Positions 26,165 to 34,345 of a DNA stretch of 64,000 nucleotides are shown here, in pieces. Within the stretch, counting starts at the first letter, position 1. Each line of letters opens with the position of its first letter. Below the pieces are notes generated by a model. That model was not told where the DNA came from. It did no database searches and saw nothing but the letters and a program-made list of their open reading frames with translations. The stretch comes from Oscillospiraceae bacterium. GTDB lineage: Bacteria; Bacillota; Clostridia; Oscillospirales; JAAYXM01. The translations under genes and the position numbers were made by a program. Where the stretch lies: positions 1 through 64,000 of the forward strand of contig SVMJ01000004.1 of the NCBI GenBank assembly GCA_015067485.1, written 5' to 3'.

Positions 26165-27859
26165 TCATCGCATCGGGCCGCCGGACATACCGCCCATACT
26201 GCCGGATCTGCCACCAGACGGCATACCGCTCGGCATTCCGCCACTCGGCATACCCATGCCGCCCATACCGCCGAACGAAGTATTGTTATCACCGCTCGGA
26301 ACGACGGTAACATACGCGATCTCATCGCCTTCTTCGATGCCCGATACAATTTCCACGCGGGAATCGTCGTTTGCGCCGAGTTCTACCTTGACGCGGACAT
26401 AGCCCGGGAGATTTGCTTCTTCTTCCGCGCCGTCTTTCAGCGCGGTTTTACCCGTTGCACTCTTGGTGCTGACCAGCACGGTATTCCCACGGGAGACCGC
26501 TTCAGACGGAACCACGATGACGTCGTTGCGTTCCATTACGATAATATCCGCACTGACGTTCATCCCGGGGAGTAACTCGGTGCCCTTATCGATGATGATG
26601 GTAACGGGGTATGCAGTTGCACCCATTTGGGTTGTGCCGTTGATGCTGACTTTGGAGACAAGTCCTGTAAACGTTTGTCCTTCCAGCGAGTCCGCAGTGA
26701 TCTCCACCGCTTGACCGACTTCCACTTTCTTGATGTCAAGTTCGTCTACACTCACGGTAAATTCCAAATGCGACATATCGTAAATGATCGCGATTGCACC
26801 CGAATTTACGGATTTATTCGCGCTGTCGAGCGTGTCGCCCGCTTTCAGATTCTTCTCGATGACCGTGCCTGAAATCGGCGCGGTGATACGGTAATTGTCC
26901 AGTTGCTCCTGCGCGGTCTCATATGACAATCGGCTGTCTTCCAAGGAGTCCTTGCCGTTTTTGATTTGATCCTGCAAATCTTCGTCATCAATGGCTGCGA
27001 TTATGCTTCCCTTGCTGACCGAATTTCCTTCTTTTATGTAGATGGTCTTGATTTCACCGCTCGCTTTCGCGGTAATTGCTTTGTCTTTTGGGAAGGTGAA
27101 ATTCGCACCCTCGTTACATTCCAGAGCGCCGACTTTTACAGTCGCCGCGGTGTTTTCGCTGATCCCGCGGGTGGATGTGGTTTTAATACGAACCTGCGAG
27201 ACCAACGCCCCGCCTGCACCTACTTCTTCCAATTCGGAAACACTTTCCACCACACCGCTGATCGTTTCAAAACTTCCCGACACGGTAATAGTCGCGGTCT
27301 GCCCGATACGAATCTTCTTCGCATCTTCTGAGAAGAACGGAACTTTCAGGTATGCGACGCTTCGGTCGGTCACGGTACCGATTTGACTTCCTGCATTCAC
27401 GCGGTCGCCCACTTCCACCGCGAGTTCTGTAACAGTTCCCGCCGCAGGCGCTGTGATGCGGTAGTCTTCCGCGCTGTCAAGGATCTTCTGATAGGAATCC
27501 TGCGCGCGCTGATAGGTCCGTTCCGCACGCTCCAAATTGCTTTCCACGTCTGCGCTGTCGATGGCGTAAAGCAAATCGCCTTTTTCCACAATCTGACCTT
27601 CTTCAAATGGTGCTTCCAGCACTTCGCCGGATACAAGCGATGTGAGTTCGTATGATTCGGCAGGAGACACGGTTCCCGTCGCATTGATGCTTTGCACCAA
27701 CGATTCGCGCTCCACTGTGTGGTAAACATAATTAAGTTCTATCTTTTTCGAACCACCACCGATTCGGGTCATCAAAAAAAGTACAAGCAGAGCAGCTGCG
27801 ATGACTGCCCATTTGAACCATTTTTTCTTTGTGAGAGCCTTTACATCGATTTTTCGCAT
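26165..27859 (-). CDS. MacA/HlyD-like membrane fusion adaptor, 564 aa
   Basis: The first gene of the export operon. It has an N-terminal membrane anchor (FKWAVIAAALLVLFLMTRIG) and then two lipoyl/barrel-sandwich units (near 70-160 and 290-370), alpha-hairpin segments and a beta-barrel. In Gram-positive bacteria such adaptors pair with MacB-type ABC proteins across the thick wall. The last ~35 residues are an unusual Gly/Met/Ser-rich tail (repeats of MPSGGMPSGMPSGG), probably flexible. It starts at the ATG at 27859 after GGAGGAG. Confidence 0.87.
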   Translation of the reverse strand: MRKIDVKALTKKKWFKWAVIAAALLVLFLMTRIGGGSKKIELNYVYHTVERESLVQSINATGTVSPAESYELTSLVSGEVLEAPFEEGQIVEKGDLLYAIDSADVESNLERAERTYQRAQDSYQKILDSAEDYRITAPAAGTVTELAVEVGDRVNAGSQIGTVTDRSVAYLKVPFFSEDAKKIRIGQTATITVSGSFETISGVVESVSELEEVGAGGALVSQVRIKTTSTRGISENTAATVKVGALECNEGANFTFPKDKAITAKASGEIKTIYIKEGNSVSKGSIIAAIDDEDLQDQIKNGKDSLEDSRLSYETAQEQLDNYRITAPISGTVIEKNLKAGDTLDSANKSVNSGAIAIIYDMSHLEFTVSVDELDIKKVEVGQAVEITADSLEGQTFTGLVSKVSINGTTQMGATAYPVTIIIDKGTELLPGMNVSADIIVMERNDVIVVPSEAVSRGNTVLVSTKSATGKTALKDGAEEEANLPGYVRVKVELGANDDSRVEIVSGIEEGDEIAYVTVVPSGDNNTSFGGMGGMGMPSGGMPSGMPSGGRSGSMGGMSGGPMR

Positions 27860-27889
27860 TTTGTCTCCTCCGGTCTTTTTGGTGTTTTT

Positions 27890-27918
27890 AGCATAACGAA
27901 GAAAAACCGCCTCGTCAA
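27890..27918 (-). promoter_or_regulatory. Promoter of the MacAB-SLH operon
   Basis: Minus-strand TTGACG (27918-27913), 17 bases, TATGCT (27895-27890), 31 bases before the adaptor start. The -35 lies inside the loop of the preceding terminator. Confidence 0.65.
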
Positions 27919-27933
27919 GCGACTTTGCGGTTT
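27904..27933 (-). terminator. Terminator of the nitrilase-like gene
   Basis: GCGGTTT and AAACCGC arms around a 16-base loop, followed on the minus strand by TTCTTC. A weak but correctly placed hairpin, 23 bases after the stop. Confidence 0.5.
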
Positions 27934-27956
27934 CTTTTCATAATATTCACAATTTA

Positions 27957-28766
27957 CTAATAAATTCCATACAAGTTCGGCTTTAATCCGGAGAGAAGTG
28001 GTAAAGATTTGCGGATCTCGTCGTTTTTCGCGAGATCGATCTCCACGCAGAATGAACATTCTTCCCGCTCTGCCTGCGCCAACACTTCACCCCACGGGGA
28101 GACCACGATACTATGCCCGTAAGAATGATATGACGCGCTCGGATTTGCCGCAGGTGCGACCGATACCACATAAAGTTGGTTGTCGATCGCGCGGGCGCGA
28201 TGCATCACTTCCCAATGTGCGGGACCTGTGGTATTGTTGAATGCAGCGGGGCAGAAAATCACCTGCGCACCGCGAAGTGCCATTGCTCTCGCAAGTTCCG
28301 GAAAACGCATATCAAAGCAGATGCAAAGCCCGAATGTGCCGAGATTCGTTTTGAAAATCGTAATTTCATCGCCGGCAGTAAAGGTGTCGGATTCATAAAA
28401 AACCTGCCCATTCGGAACATTGATGTCAAATAAATGTGCCTTGCGATGGCGTGCGATACGAGTCCCGTCTACGTTATAGACAAACGAGGTGTTATAAAGT
28501 TTTCCATGGTCTTCTTCGGGCATACTGCCCCCGATTAAAATCACGCGGTTTTCCCGCGCCATTTGGGAAAGTGCGGTCGTGACCGTGCCGCCTTCCGCTT
28601 CCGCTTCGCGGACAAATGCAGAATTTTCATACGGACAGCAAAACATTTCGGGAAGAATCACGATCTCCGCGCCTTGTTTTGCGAGATTTTTCACCGATTC
28701 TGCTGCGGTTTTAAGATTTTTTGTTTTATTTTCGCAGACATTCATCTGTATCAGTCCGAGTTTCAC
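27957..28766 (-). CDS. Carbon-nitrogen hydrolase (nitrilase superfamily, omega-amidase-like)
   Basis: 269 aa, cytoplasmic. The catalytic triad is complete: Glu in LPEMF near 41, Lys in HRKAHLFD near 110 and Cys in LCICFDMRFPE near 149. The closest subgroup by motif is Nit2/omega-amidase, which hydrolyses alpha-keto-glutaramate or succinamate; other short-chain amides remain possible. It starts at the GTG at 28766, preceded by GAGGTGAT. Monocistronic between its own promoter and a weak terminator. Confidence 0.88.
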   Translation of the reverse strand: MKLGLIQMNVCENKTKNLKTAAESVKNLAKQGAEIVILPEMFCCPYENSAFVREAEAEGGTVTTALSQMARENRVILIGGSMPEEDHGKLYNTSFVYNVDGTRIARHRKAHLFDINVPNGQVFYESDTFTAGDEITIFKTNLGTFGLCICFDMRFPELARAMALRGAQVIFCPAAFNNTTGPAHWEVMHRARAIDNQLYVVSVAPAANPSASYHSYGHSIVVSPWGEVLAQAEREECSFCVEIDLAKNDEIRKSLPLLSGLKPNLYGIY

Positions 28767-28787
28767 CGTGCATCACCTCACGTGATG

Positions 28788-28796
28788 ATTATATCA
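28788..28796 (-). promoter_or_regulatory. Extended -10 of the nitrilase-like gene
   Basis: Minus-strand TGTGATATAAT (TATAAT at 28793-28788), 22 bases before the GTG start. The -35 is weak (ATGAAA at 17-base spacing). Confidence 0.6.
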
Positions 28797-28829
28797 CAAA
28801 TCCCGGCATTTTTCATTATTTTCCCAAAA

Positions 28830-29273
28830 TCAATGAAAAATAGCGGTAAGTTTTTCGATCGCATTATCACGGCACAAAACCGTTCCGTACTCATGGAGAT
28901 AGGCGCTGATTTCATCAGGGCTTTCCACCGCGTTTCCAAATTCGGTAAGGGACTCCATCTCATCCGAAAGAATCAGGAAATATGCATTTTCAAAGTATAT
29001 GAGCGTGGTCGGCGACATGCAGGTATGTAAGATTTCCTGCGCGCCACCAATCATATTTTCAAACGAATCAAATCGGTAGACCGCACAAGAGAGCGGTTTC
29101 TGTTTTGCAAAAATCAGAACCCCGCCATGTCCCGCAAAGCACGTAATTTCGCATTCTGCTTGCGCTCTCTTCCCCACACGGGAAAACGCATCCCGCACCG
29201 TGTCCGTCATACTTTGTGGCATGACTTCCAATTCAATTAAAATACTGTTCTTGTTTATTTTCAATATCTTCAC
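28830..29273 (-). CDS. mecA: MecA-like adaptor protein (C-terminal MecA domain)
   Basis: 147 aa from a GTG at 29273 with GGAGG eight bases upstream. The C-terminal half matches the substrate-side domain of MecA: YRFDSFENMIGGAQEI, SPTTLIYFENAYFLIL and the end SAYLHEYGTVLCRDNAIEKL. MecA delivers proteins to the ClpC unfoldase for degradation and in Bacillus represses competence. The N-terminus (MKILKINKNSILIELEV) resembles the short ClpC-facing part, but the acidic linker seen in Bacillus is reduced. Bacillus MecA is about 218 aa, so this is a compact form. Confidence 0.72.
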   Translation of the reverse strand: MKILKINKNSILIELEVMPQSMTDTVRDAFSRVGKRAQAECEITCFAGHGGVLIFAKQKPLSCAVYRFDSFENMIGGAQEILHTCMSPTTLIYFENAYFLILSDEMESLTEFGNAVESPDEISAYLHEYGTVLCRDNAIEKLTAIFH

Positions 29274-29416
29274 AGAGCATCCTCCGTTTCTTGTTCTTAC
29301 TTACAGTATACGGGATTCCGAATGCAAAAGATATGCTAAATTCTTTCCTTTTTTCCTATTTTATTCCCAACATTGTTTTTTTGTCATTATATAGTAGGTT
29401 TCCCGCTTTGATTTAC

Positions 29417-29445
29417 TTGACTTCACATAGAAAATGCGATAAAAT
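29417..29445 (+). promoter_or_regulatory. Promoter of hisS-aspS
   Basis: TTGACT (29417-29422), 17 bases, TAAAAT (29440-29445) preceded by GCGA. About 97 bases of untranslated leader follow up to the hisS ATG; no T-box consensus is present in it. Confidence 0.75.
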
Positions 29446-29455
29446 TTTCTATGTG
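29424..29455. repeat. 12-bp inverted repeat over the hisS -10 region
   Basis: CACATAGAAAAT (29424-29435) and ATTTTCTATGTG (29444-29455) with an 8-base spacer, covering the promoter spacer, -10 and expected transcript start. The position fits a repressor operator. Confidence 0.65.
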
Positions 29456-29541
29456 TGAAATTTTTGAAGGTCTATGCCCTCGTCTATTGTGCGACCGGGG
29501 TTTTCAGTTTCCTATCCTACTTAAGAAAGTTGCGTGAACGC

Positions 29542-30813
29542 ATGGAAAAAATTACTGCTCCGCGCGGTACAAAAGACGTACTTCCTTCCGAGAGCCATCA
29601 GTGGCAATACTTAGAAGGCAAACTGCGTGATGTTGCCCGTCGTTTCGGATTCAAGGAAATCCGCTTCCCCACCTTTGAAGAGTACAATCTTTTCTGCCGT
29701 GGTGTAGGCGATACCACCGACGTAGTGCAAAAAGAAATGTACGATTTTTACGACAAAGGCGAGCGCCACATTGCGCTGCGCCCGGAAGGCACCGCATCGG
29801 TCGTCCGCAGTTTCATCGAGCATTCGCTCCATACCCAAACGTTGCCGCTCAAGGTGTTTTATATTGCGCCGAACTTCCGCTATGAAAAACCGCAGGCAGG
29901 TAGACTCCGTGAGCATCATCAGTTTGGAATCGAGTGCTTCGGCAGTTACGATGCATCGAGCGATGCGGAAGTCATCAGCGTTGCGGCGACCATGCTGGAA
30001 GAACTGGGGCTTTCCAATATCGAACTGCACATCAACTCTTGCGGCTGTCCGAATTGCCGTCCGGCATATCACACCGCGCTCAAAGAGTATTTTGCATCCC
30101 GCAAAGACGATCTTTGCGGCACCTGCCTTGACCGTTTAGACCGCAACCCGATGCGTATCTTGGACTGCAAGAGCCCGATCTGCCACGAGATCGCAAAAGA
30201 CGCTCCCATCATCACGGATTTCCTGTGTGATGACTGCGCGGCACACTTTGCAAAATTGCGCGAGTATCTGGATGCTGCAAACATTGCTTACGTTTGTGAT
30301 CCGCGTATCGTTCGCGGTCTTGACTATTACACCAACACGGTCTTTGAATTCATCACAGACTCCATCGGTGCTCAGTCCACCATTTGCGGCGGCGGTCGCT
30401 ACAACGGTCTTGTCGAAAGCCTGGGCGGTCCGAAGACCGCAGGTCTTGGTTTCGGAAGCGGACTGGAGCGTCTGCTTCTCACCATGGAAGCACAGGGTGC
30501 ATCCTTCCCCGACCCCGACACCCCGGATATTTTCCTGGCTGCCATGGGGGATGCGGCAGACCGCGCGGTGCAGACTTTGGTGTATGAACTTCGCAAACTC
30601 GGTGCGGCGGCAGAACGCGATACCACAGGGCGTTCGCTGAAAGCACAGATGAAATATGCAGACAAACTCTCCACCGCATTCTCCGCAGTCATTGGCGAGC
30701 AGGAACTCGAAAACGGAAAAGTTTGTCTGAAAAATATGCGGACGGGGGAAACTTGTGAATGTGAACTCTCCGCAAGCGCACTCTTTGCGCAGATCATGGA
30801 AGGAGAAGAATAA
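29542..30813 (+). CDS. hisS: Histidyl-tRNA synthetase
   Basis: 423 aa class II aminoacyl-tRNA synthetase charging tRNA-His. It begins MEKITAPRGTKDVLPSES like relatives, which fixes the start at 29542; an in-frame extension from 29455 would lie over the operator. Motif 2 is in the YEKPQAGRLREHHQFGIECF region, the HisA-type loop VRGLDYYTNTVFEF near 280 and motif 3 is GLGFGSGLERLLL near 330. The anticodon-binding domain fills the C-terminus. aspS follows after two bases, a common Firmicute pair. Confidence 0.96.
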   Translation: MEKITAPRGTKDVLPSESHQWQYLEGKLRDVARRFGFKEIRFPTFEEYNLFCRGVGDTTDVVQKEMYDFYDKGERHIALRPEGTASVVRSFIEHSLHTQTLPLKVFYIAPNFRYEKPQAGRLREHHQFGIECFGSYDASSDAEVISVAATMLEELGLSNIELHINSCGCPNCRPAYHTALKEYFASRKDDLCGTCLDRLDRNPMRILDCKSPICHEIAKDAPIITDFLCDDCAAHFAKLREYLDAANIAYVCDPRIVRGLDYYTNTVFEFITDSIGAQSTICGGGRYNGLVESLGGPKTAGLGFGSGLERLLLTMEAQGASFPDPDTPDIFLAAMGDAADRAVQTLVYELRKLGAAAERDTTGRSLKAQMKYADKLSTAFSAVIGEQELENGKVCLKNMRTGETCECELSASALFAQIMEGEE

Positions 30814-30815
30814 GT

Positions 30816-32606
30816 ATGGAAACTTTACAAGGTCTGAAACGTACCGATTACTGCGGAATGTTCCGCCCCGACCACATCGGTCAGAAAGTTACCGTTTACG
30901 GTTGGGTTCAGCGTGCAAGAAATCTGGGCGGTTTGATCTTTATCGATCTGCGTGACCGTACCGGTATCGTCCAGTGCACCTTTGACGAAGCGATCGACAA
31001 AGCACTCTTTGACCGCGCATTCACCGTGCGCAGTGAATACGTGCTTGCAATCTCGGGTACCGTCCGCAGCCGTGGCGAAGCCGCAATCAACAACAAGATC
31101 CCGACCGGTAGCATTGAAATTTTGGCGGATGAACTCCGTATTCTGTCCAAGGCGGAAACCACCCCGTTTGAAATCGTGGAAAACAGCGATGTCAACGATA
31201 TGCTCCGTCTGAAGTACCGTTATCTCGACTTGCGCCGTCCGGATATGCAGCGCACCATCGCTCTGCGTCACCGCATCTCCAAGATCGCACGCGACTACTT
31301 TGACGACAACGGGTTTTATGAAATCGAAACCCCGATTCTCACCAAATCCACCCCGGAAGGCGCACGCGACTATCTTGTCCCGTCTCGTGTGCATCCGGGC
31401 AAGTTCTACGCACTCCCCCAGTCTCCCCAGCAGTACAAGCAGCTTTTGATGCTCTCGGGCTTTGACCGCTATATGCAGATCACCCGCTGCTTCCGCGACG
31501 AAGACCTGCGTGCAGACCGTCAGCCGGAATTCACCCAGATCGACCTGGAAATGTCCTTCGTCGAGCAGGAAGACGTCATGGCGGTAAACGAAGGGTTCTT
31601 AAAACGCCTGTTCTCCGAAATTCTGGGTGTGGAACTCACCCTGCCGCTTCCGCGTATGCCGTACCAGGAAGCGATGGACCGCTTCGGTTCGGACAAGCCG
31701 GACCTGCGTTTCGGCTATGAACTGCAGAACATTTCCCATCTGGTGAAAGATTGCGGATTCCAAGTCTTCACCGGCGCACTCGAAGCAGGCGGAAGTGTTC
31801 GCGCGATCCGCGTAGAGGGTGGTGCGAAGTTCACCCGTAAGGAAATCGACTCGCTTGGTGAGTTTGTCAAGACCTACCGTGCAAAGGGTCTTGCATGGCT
31901 CAAGAAAGCAAACGGCGAACTATCTTCCAGTTTTGCAAAGTTCCTCAGCGAAGAAACGTTGAATGCGATTCTCGAGTTCTGCGGCGTGCAGGATGGCGAT
32001 GCACTCTTCATCGTGGCGGATGCAAAGGATGACACGGTTTATGCATCGCTCGGCGCTCTCCGCTGCGAAATCGCAAAGCGTCTCGATGTCATCGACCCGA
32101 ACCGTTATGAACTTCTTTGGATCACCGACTTCCCGCTTCTCGAGTATGACGAAGAAGAAAACCGATATGCTGCAAAGCACCATCCGTTCACCGCACCGAA
32201 AGACGAAGACATCGAATTTTTGGAAAGCGATCCCGCTCGTGTCCGCGCAAAAGCATATGACATTGTCATCAACGGCAGTGAAGCAGGTGGCGGCTCGATT
32301 CGTATCTACTCACCGGAATTGCAGTCCCGTATGTTCCGTGCGCTCGGCTTTACCGAAGAGCGTGCAAATGAGCAGTTCGGGCATTTAATCGAAGCATTCT
32401 CCTACGGCGCTCCGCCGCACGGTGGTCTTGCATTCGGTTTGGACCGTTTGGTCATGCTCCTTTCCGGCGCATCTTCCATCCGCGATGTCATTGCATTCCC
32501 GAAGGTACAGAACGCATCCGAACTCATGATGGCATCGCCCGACGTGGTTGATGATGCACAGCTTCGTGAACTCTGCATCGATATCAAACCTGTGGAAAAA
32601 GTGTAA
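30816..32606 (+). CDS. aspS: Aspartyl-tRNA synthetase
   Basis: 596 aa, bacterial-type class II enzyme. It has an N-terminal OB-fold anticodon domain (VTVYGWVQRARNLGGLIFID), a catalytic core with the flipping loop and motif 2 (YKQLLMLSGFDRYMQITRCF, then RDEDLRADRQPEF), the inserted GAD domain (about 290-420) and motif 3 GLAFGLDRLVMLL near 555. It starts at 30816 with GGAGAAG before it, two bases after hisS. Whether it is strictly tRNA-Asp specific or non-discriminating cannot be decided here. Confidence 0.96.
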   Translation: METLQGLKRTDYCGMFRPDHIGQKVTVYGWVQRARNLGGLIFIDLRDRTGIVQCTFDEAIDKALFDRAFTVRSEYVLAISGTVRSRGEAAINNKIPTGSIEILADELRILSKAETTPFEIVENSDVNDMLRLKYRYLDLRRPDMQRTIALRHRISKIARDYFDDNGFYEIETPILTKSTPEGARDYLVPSRVHPGKFYALPQSPQQYKQLLMLSGFDRYMQITRCFRDEDLRADRQPEFTQIDLEMSFVEQEDVMAVNEGFLKRLFSEILGVELTLPLPRMPYQEAMDRFGSDKPDLRFGYELQNISHLVKDCGFQVFTGALEAGGSVRAIRVEGGAKFTRKEIDSLGEFVKTYRAKGLAWLKKANGELSSSFAKFLSEETLNAILEFCGVQDGDALFIVADAKDDTVYASLGALRCEIAKRLDVIDPNRYELLWITDFPLLEYDEEENRYAAKHHPFTAPKDEDIEFLESDPARVRAKAYDIVINGSEAGGGSIRIYSPELQSRMFRALGFTEERANEQFGHLIEAFSYGAPPHGGLAFGLDRLVMLLSGASSIRDVIAFPKVQNASELMMASPDVVDDAQLRELCIDIKPVEKV

Positions 32607-32641
32607 ATTTACAGTTTCGTCACACTCTATTTTTGAAATCA

Positions 32642-32650
32642 TGATATGAT
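32642..32650 (+). promoter_or_regulatory. Extended -10 before the Gld-like ABC operon
   Basis: TGATATGAT (TATGAT at 32645-32650), 30 bases before the ATPase start; no clear -35. No terminator is seen after aspS, so read-through is also possible. Confidence 0.45.
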
Positions 32651-32679
32651 TTTAGCAGAAACACAAGGAGGGATTCCTT

Positions 32680-33627
32680 ATGATAGAAGTCGTCGGTCTT
32701 ACTAAGAAATACGGCTCCAATGTGGCGGTCAACAACATCTCTTTCTCCATTGAAAAAGGTGAGATCGTTGGGTTCCTGGGTCCGAATGGCGCGGGGAAAT
32801 CCACCACAATGAATATTATCTCGGGATATTTGTCCGCAACAAGCGGCAGCGTGAAAATTAACGGGTTTGACGTTTTGGACGATCCGCTCGAAGCACGCCG
32901 CTGCATCGGATATCTGCCCGAACTGCCCCCGCTTTATCTTGACATGACGGTAAACGAATATCTGAGATTCGTTTACAATCTCAAGAAAGTGCGCCACAAG
33001 GGTCGCGAAATGCACATCTCGGAAGTGTGCCATTTGGTTGGCATCGATCATGTGCGTAACCGTATCGTGGGCAACCTTTCCAAGGGGTATAAGCAGCGCG
33101 TGGGTCTTGCGCAGGCACTCATCGGCGATCCTGAAGTTTTGATTTTGGACGAACCCACGGTTGGTTTGGACCCGAACCAGATCATCGAGATCCGCAACAT
33201 GATCCGTGCACTCGGCAAAGAGAGAACCATCATTCTCTCCACCCACATCCTGCCCGAAGTCAATGCGGTTTGTGAGCGCGTACTCATGATCAACGGTGGC
33301 AACATCGTGGCAAACGACCGCACCGAAAACATCACCGAGCAGGTAGCTTCGACCAAAGAATATATTGCACGCATTGAAGGTGCGCCCGAAACCATCTCTG
33401 CTCTTCTTCGTACCATCGACGGCGTCCGCTCGGTCAAGGTGCAAAAAGAAGGCGAGCCGGGTGCATACGACTATCTCCTTTCTTCCGACGAAAATGCGGA
33501 TATCCGCAAAACGCTGGTTTTGGAACTTGCAAAGCGCGAGATCGCGGTATTGTCGTTCCAGCCGGTCAGCGCGTCGCTTGAAGATGCATTCAGCGAACTG
33601 ACGCGTAACAAGAAGGAGGATGCATAA
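32680..33627 (+). CDS. ABC transporter ATP-binding protein (GldA/NosF-like)
   Basis: 315 aa. Walker A is GPNGAGKST near 38, signature LSKGYKQRVGLAQAL near 130, Walker B VLILDEPTVGLD and the H-loop STHIL. The C-terminal ~90 residues after the ATPase core match the extended tail of ABC-2 exporter ATPases. First gene of a four-gene set ending at 37244; SD AAGGAGG. Substrate unknown. Confidence 0.92.
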   Translation: MIEVVGLTKKYGSNVAVNNISFSIEKGEIVGFLGPNGAGKSTTMNIISGYLSATSGSVKINGFDVLDDPLEARRCIGYLPELPPLYLDMTVNEYLRFVYNLKKVRHKGREMHISEVCHLVGIDHVRNRIVGNLSKGYKQRVGLAQALIGDPEVLILDEPTVGLDPNQIIEIRNMIRALGKERTIILSTHILPEVNAVCERVLMINGGNIVANDRTENITEQVASTKEYIARIEGAPETISALLRTIDGVRSVKVQKEGEPGAYDYLLSSDENADIRKTLVLELAKREIAVLSFQPVSASLEDAFSELTRNKKEDA

Positions 33628-33628
33628 G

Positions 33629-34333
33629 ATGTTAGCAGTATTGAAACGTGAATTCCAGGCCTATTTCACCGGCCCGATTGGTTATATCTTCTGTGCGATC
33701 TTCATTTTTCTCGCAAACCTGATATTCTATTTTGATAACTTGAGTTACTACACCAGCGACTTCACCCACATTTTCAACATCATGATGCTTTATATGATCA
33801 TTTTGATCCCGCTCATGACCATGCGTTTGTGGAGTGAAGAAAAGCGTCAAAGAACCGATCAGTTGCTGCTCACCGCGCCGGTCTCCACTACAGGGGTCGT
33901 GCTCGGTAAGTTCTTTTCTGCACTCGCAGTATTCCTTTGCGCGCTCGCACTCACCCTGCCGTATCCCATCATCGTGGCATCCGCAGGGACTCTTGCAACC
34001 GCAAAGGTCATCGGGAACTACATCGCGATTACTTTTGCCGCAAGCGCATACATTGCGATCTCGCTCTTTTTCTCTTCCCTTACCAAGAGCCAGTTGATCG
34101 CCGCGCTCTTCTCCATTCTGGCGCTTGCGCTGTTCTTCCTGTCGAATATTCTCTTCAACAACACCACCATTCCGTGGGTTGCATCGATCATGTCGTTTTT
34201 CTCCATGATTACCCGCTACTTCAACTTCTTCCGCGGGATCTTCAGTCTTTCCGATGTTGTCTATTTCCTGAGTCTCACCGGGATCTTCCTGTTCATGACC
34301 TCGCGTGTGATCGAGAAGCAGCGTTGGAGCTAA
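33629..34333 (+). CDS. ABC-2 type permease (GldF-like)
   Basis: 234 aa with six predicted membrane helices; it opens LAVLKREFQAYFTGPIGYIF, typical of ABC-2 exporters that first insert an amphipathic helix. The start is the ATG at 33629: AAGGAGGA (33613-33620) is correctly spaced for it and would be overlapped by the alternative ATG at 33620. It starts one base after the ATPase stop. Confidence 0.9.
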   Translation: MLAVLKREFQAYFTGPIGYIFCAIFIFLANLIFYFDNLSYYTSDFTHIFNIMMLYMIILIPLMTMRLWSEEKRQRTDQLLLTAPVSTTGVVLGKFFSALAVFLCALALTLPYPIIVASAGTLATAKVIGNYIAITFAASAYIAISLFFSSLTKSQLIAALFSILALALFFLSNILFNNTTIPWVASIMSFFSMITRYFNFFRGIFSLSDVVYFLSLTGIFLFMTSRVIEKQRWS

Positions 34334-34345
34334 GGAGGTACGAAC

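Noticed and set aside
29446-29541. T-box riboswitch in the hisS leader
   Set aside because: The leader is under 100 bases and lacks the T-box sequence and an antiterminator/terminator pair.
29455-29541. N-terminal extension of HisRS
   Set aside because: It overlaps the promoter dyad and expected transcript start, and the normal family N-terminus begins at 29542.
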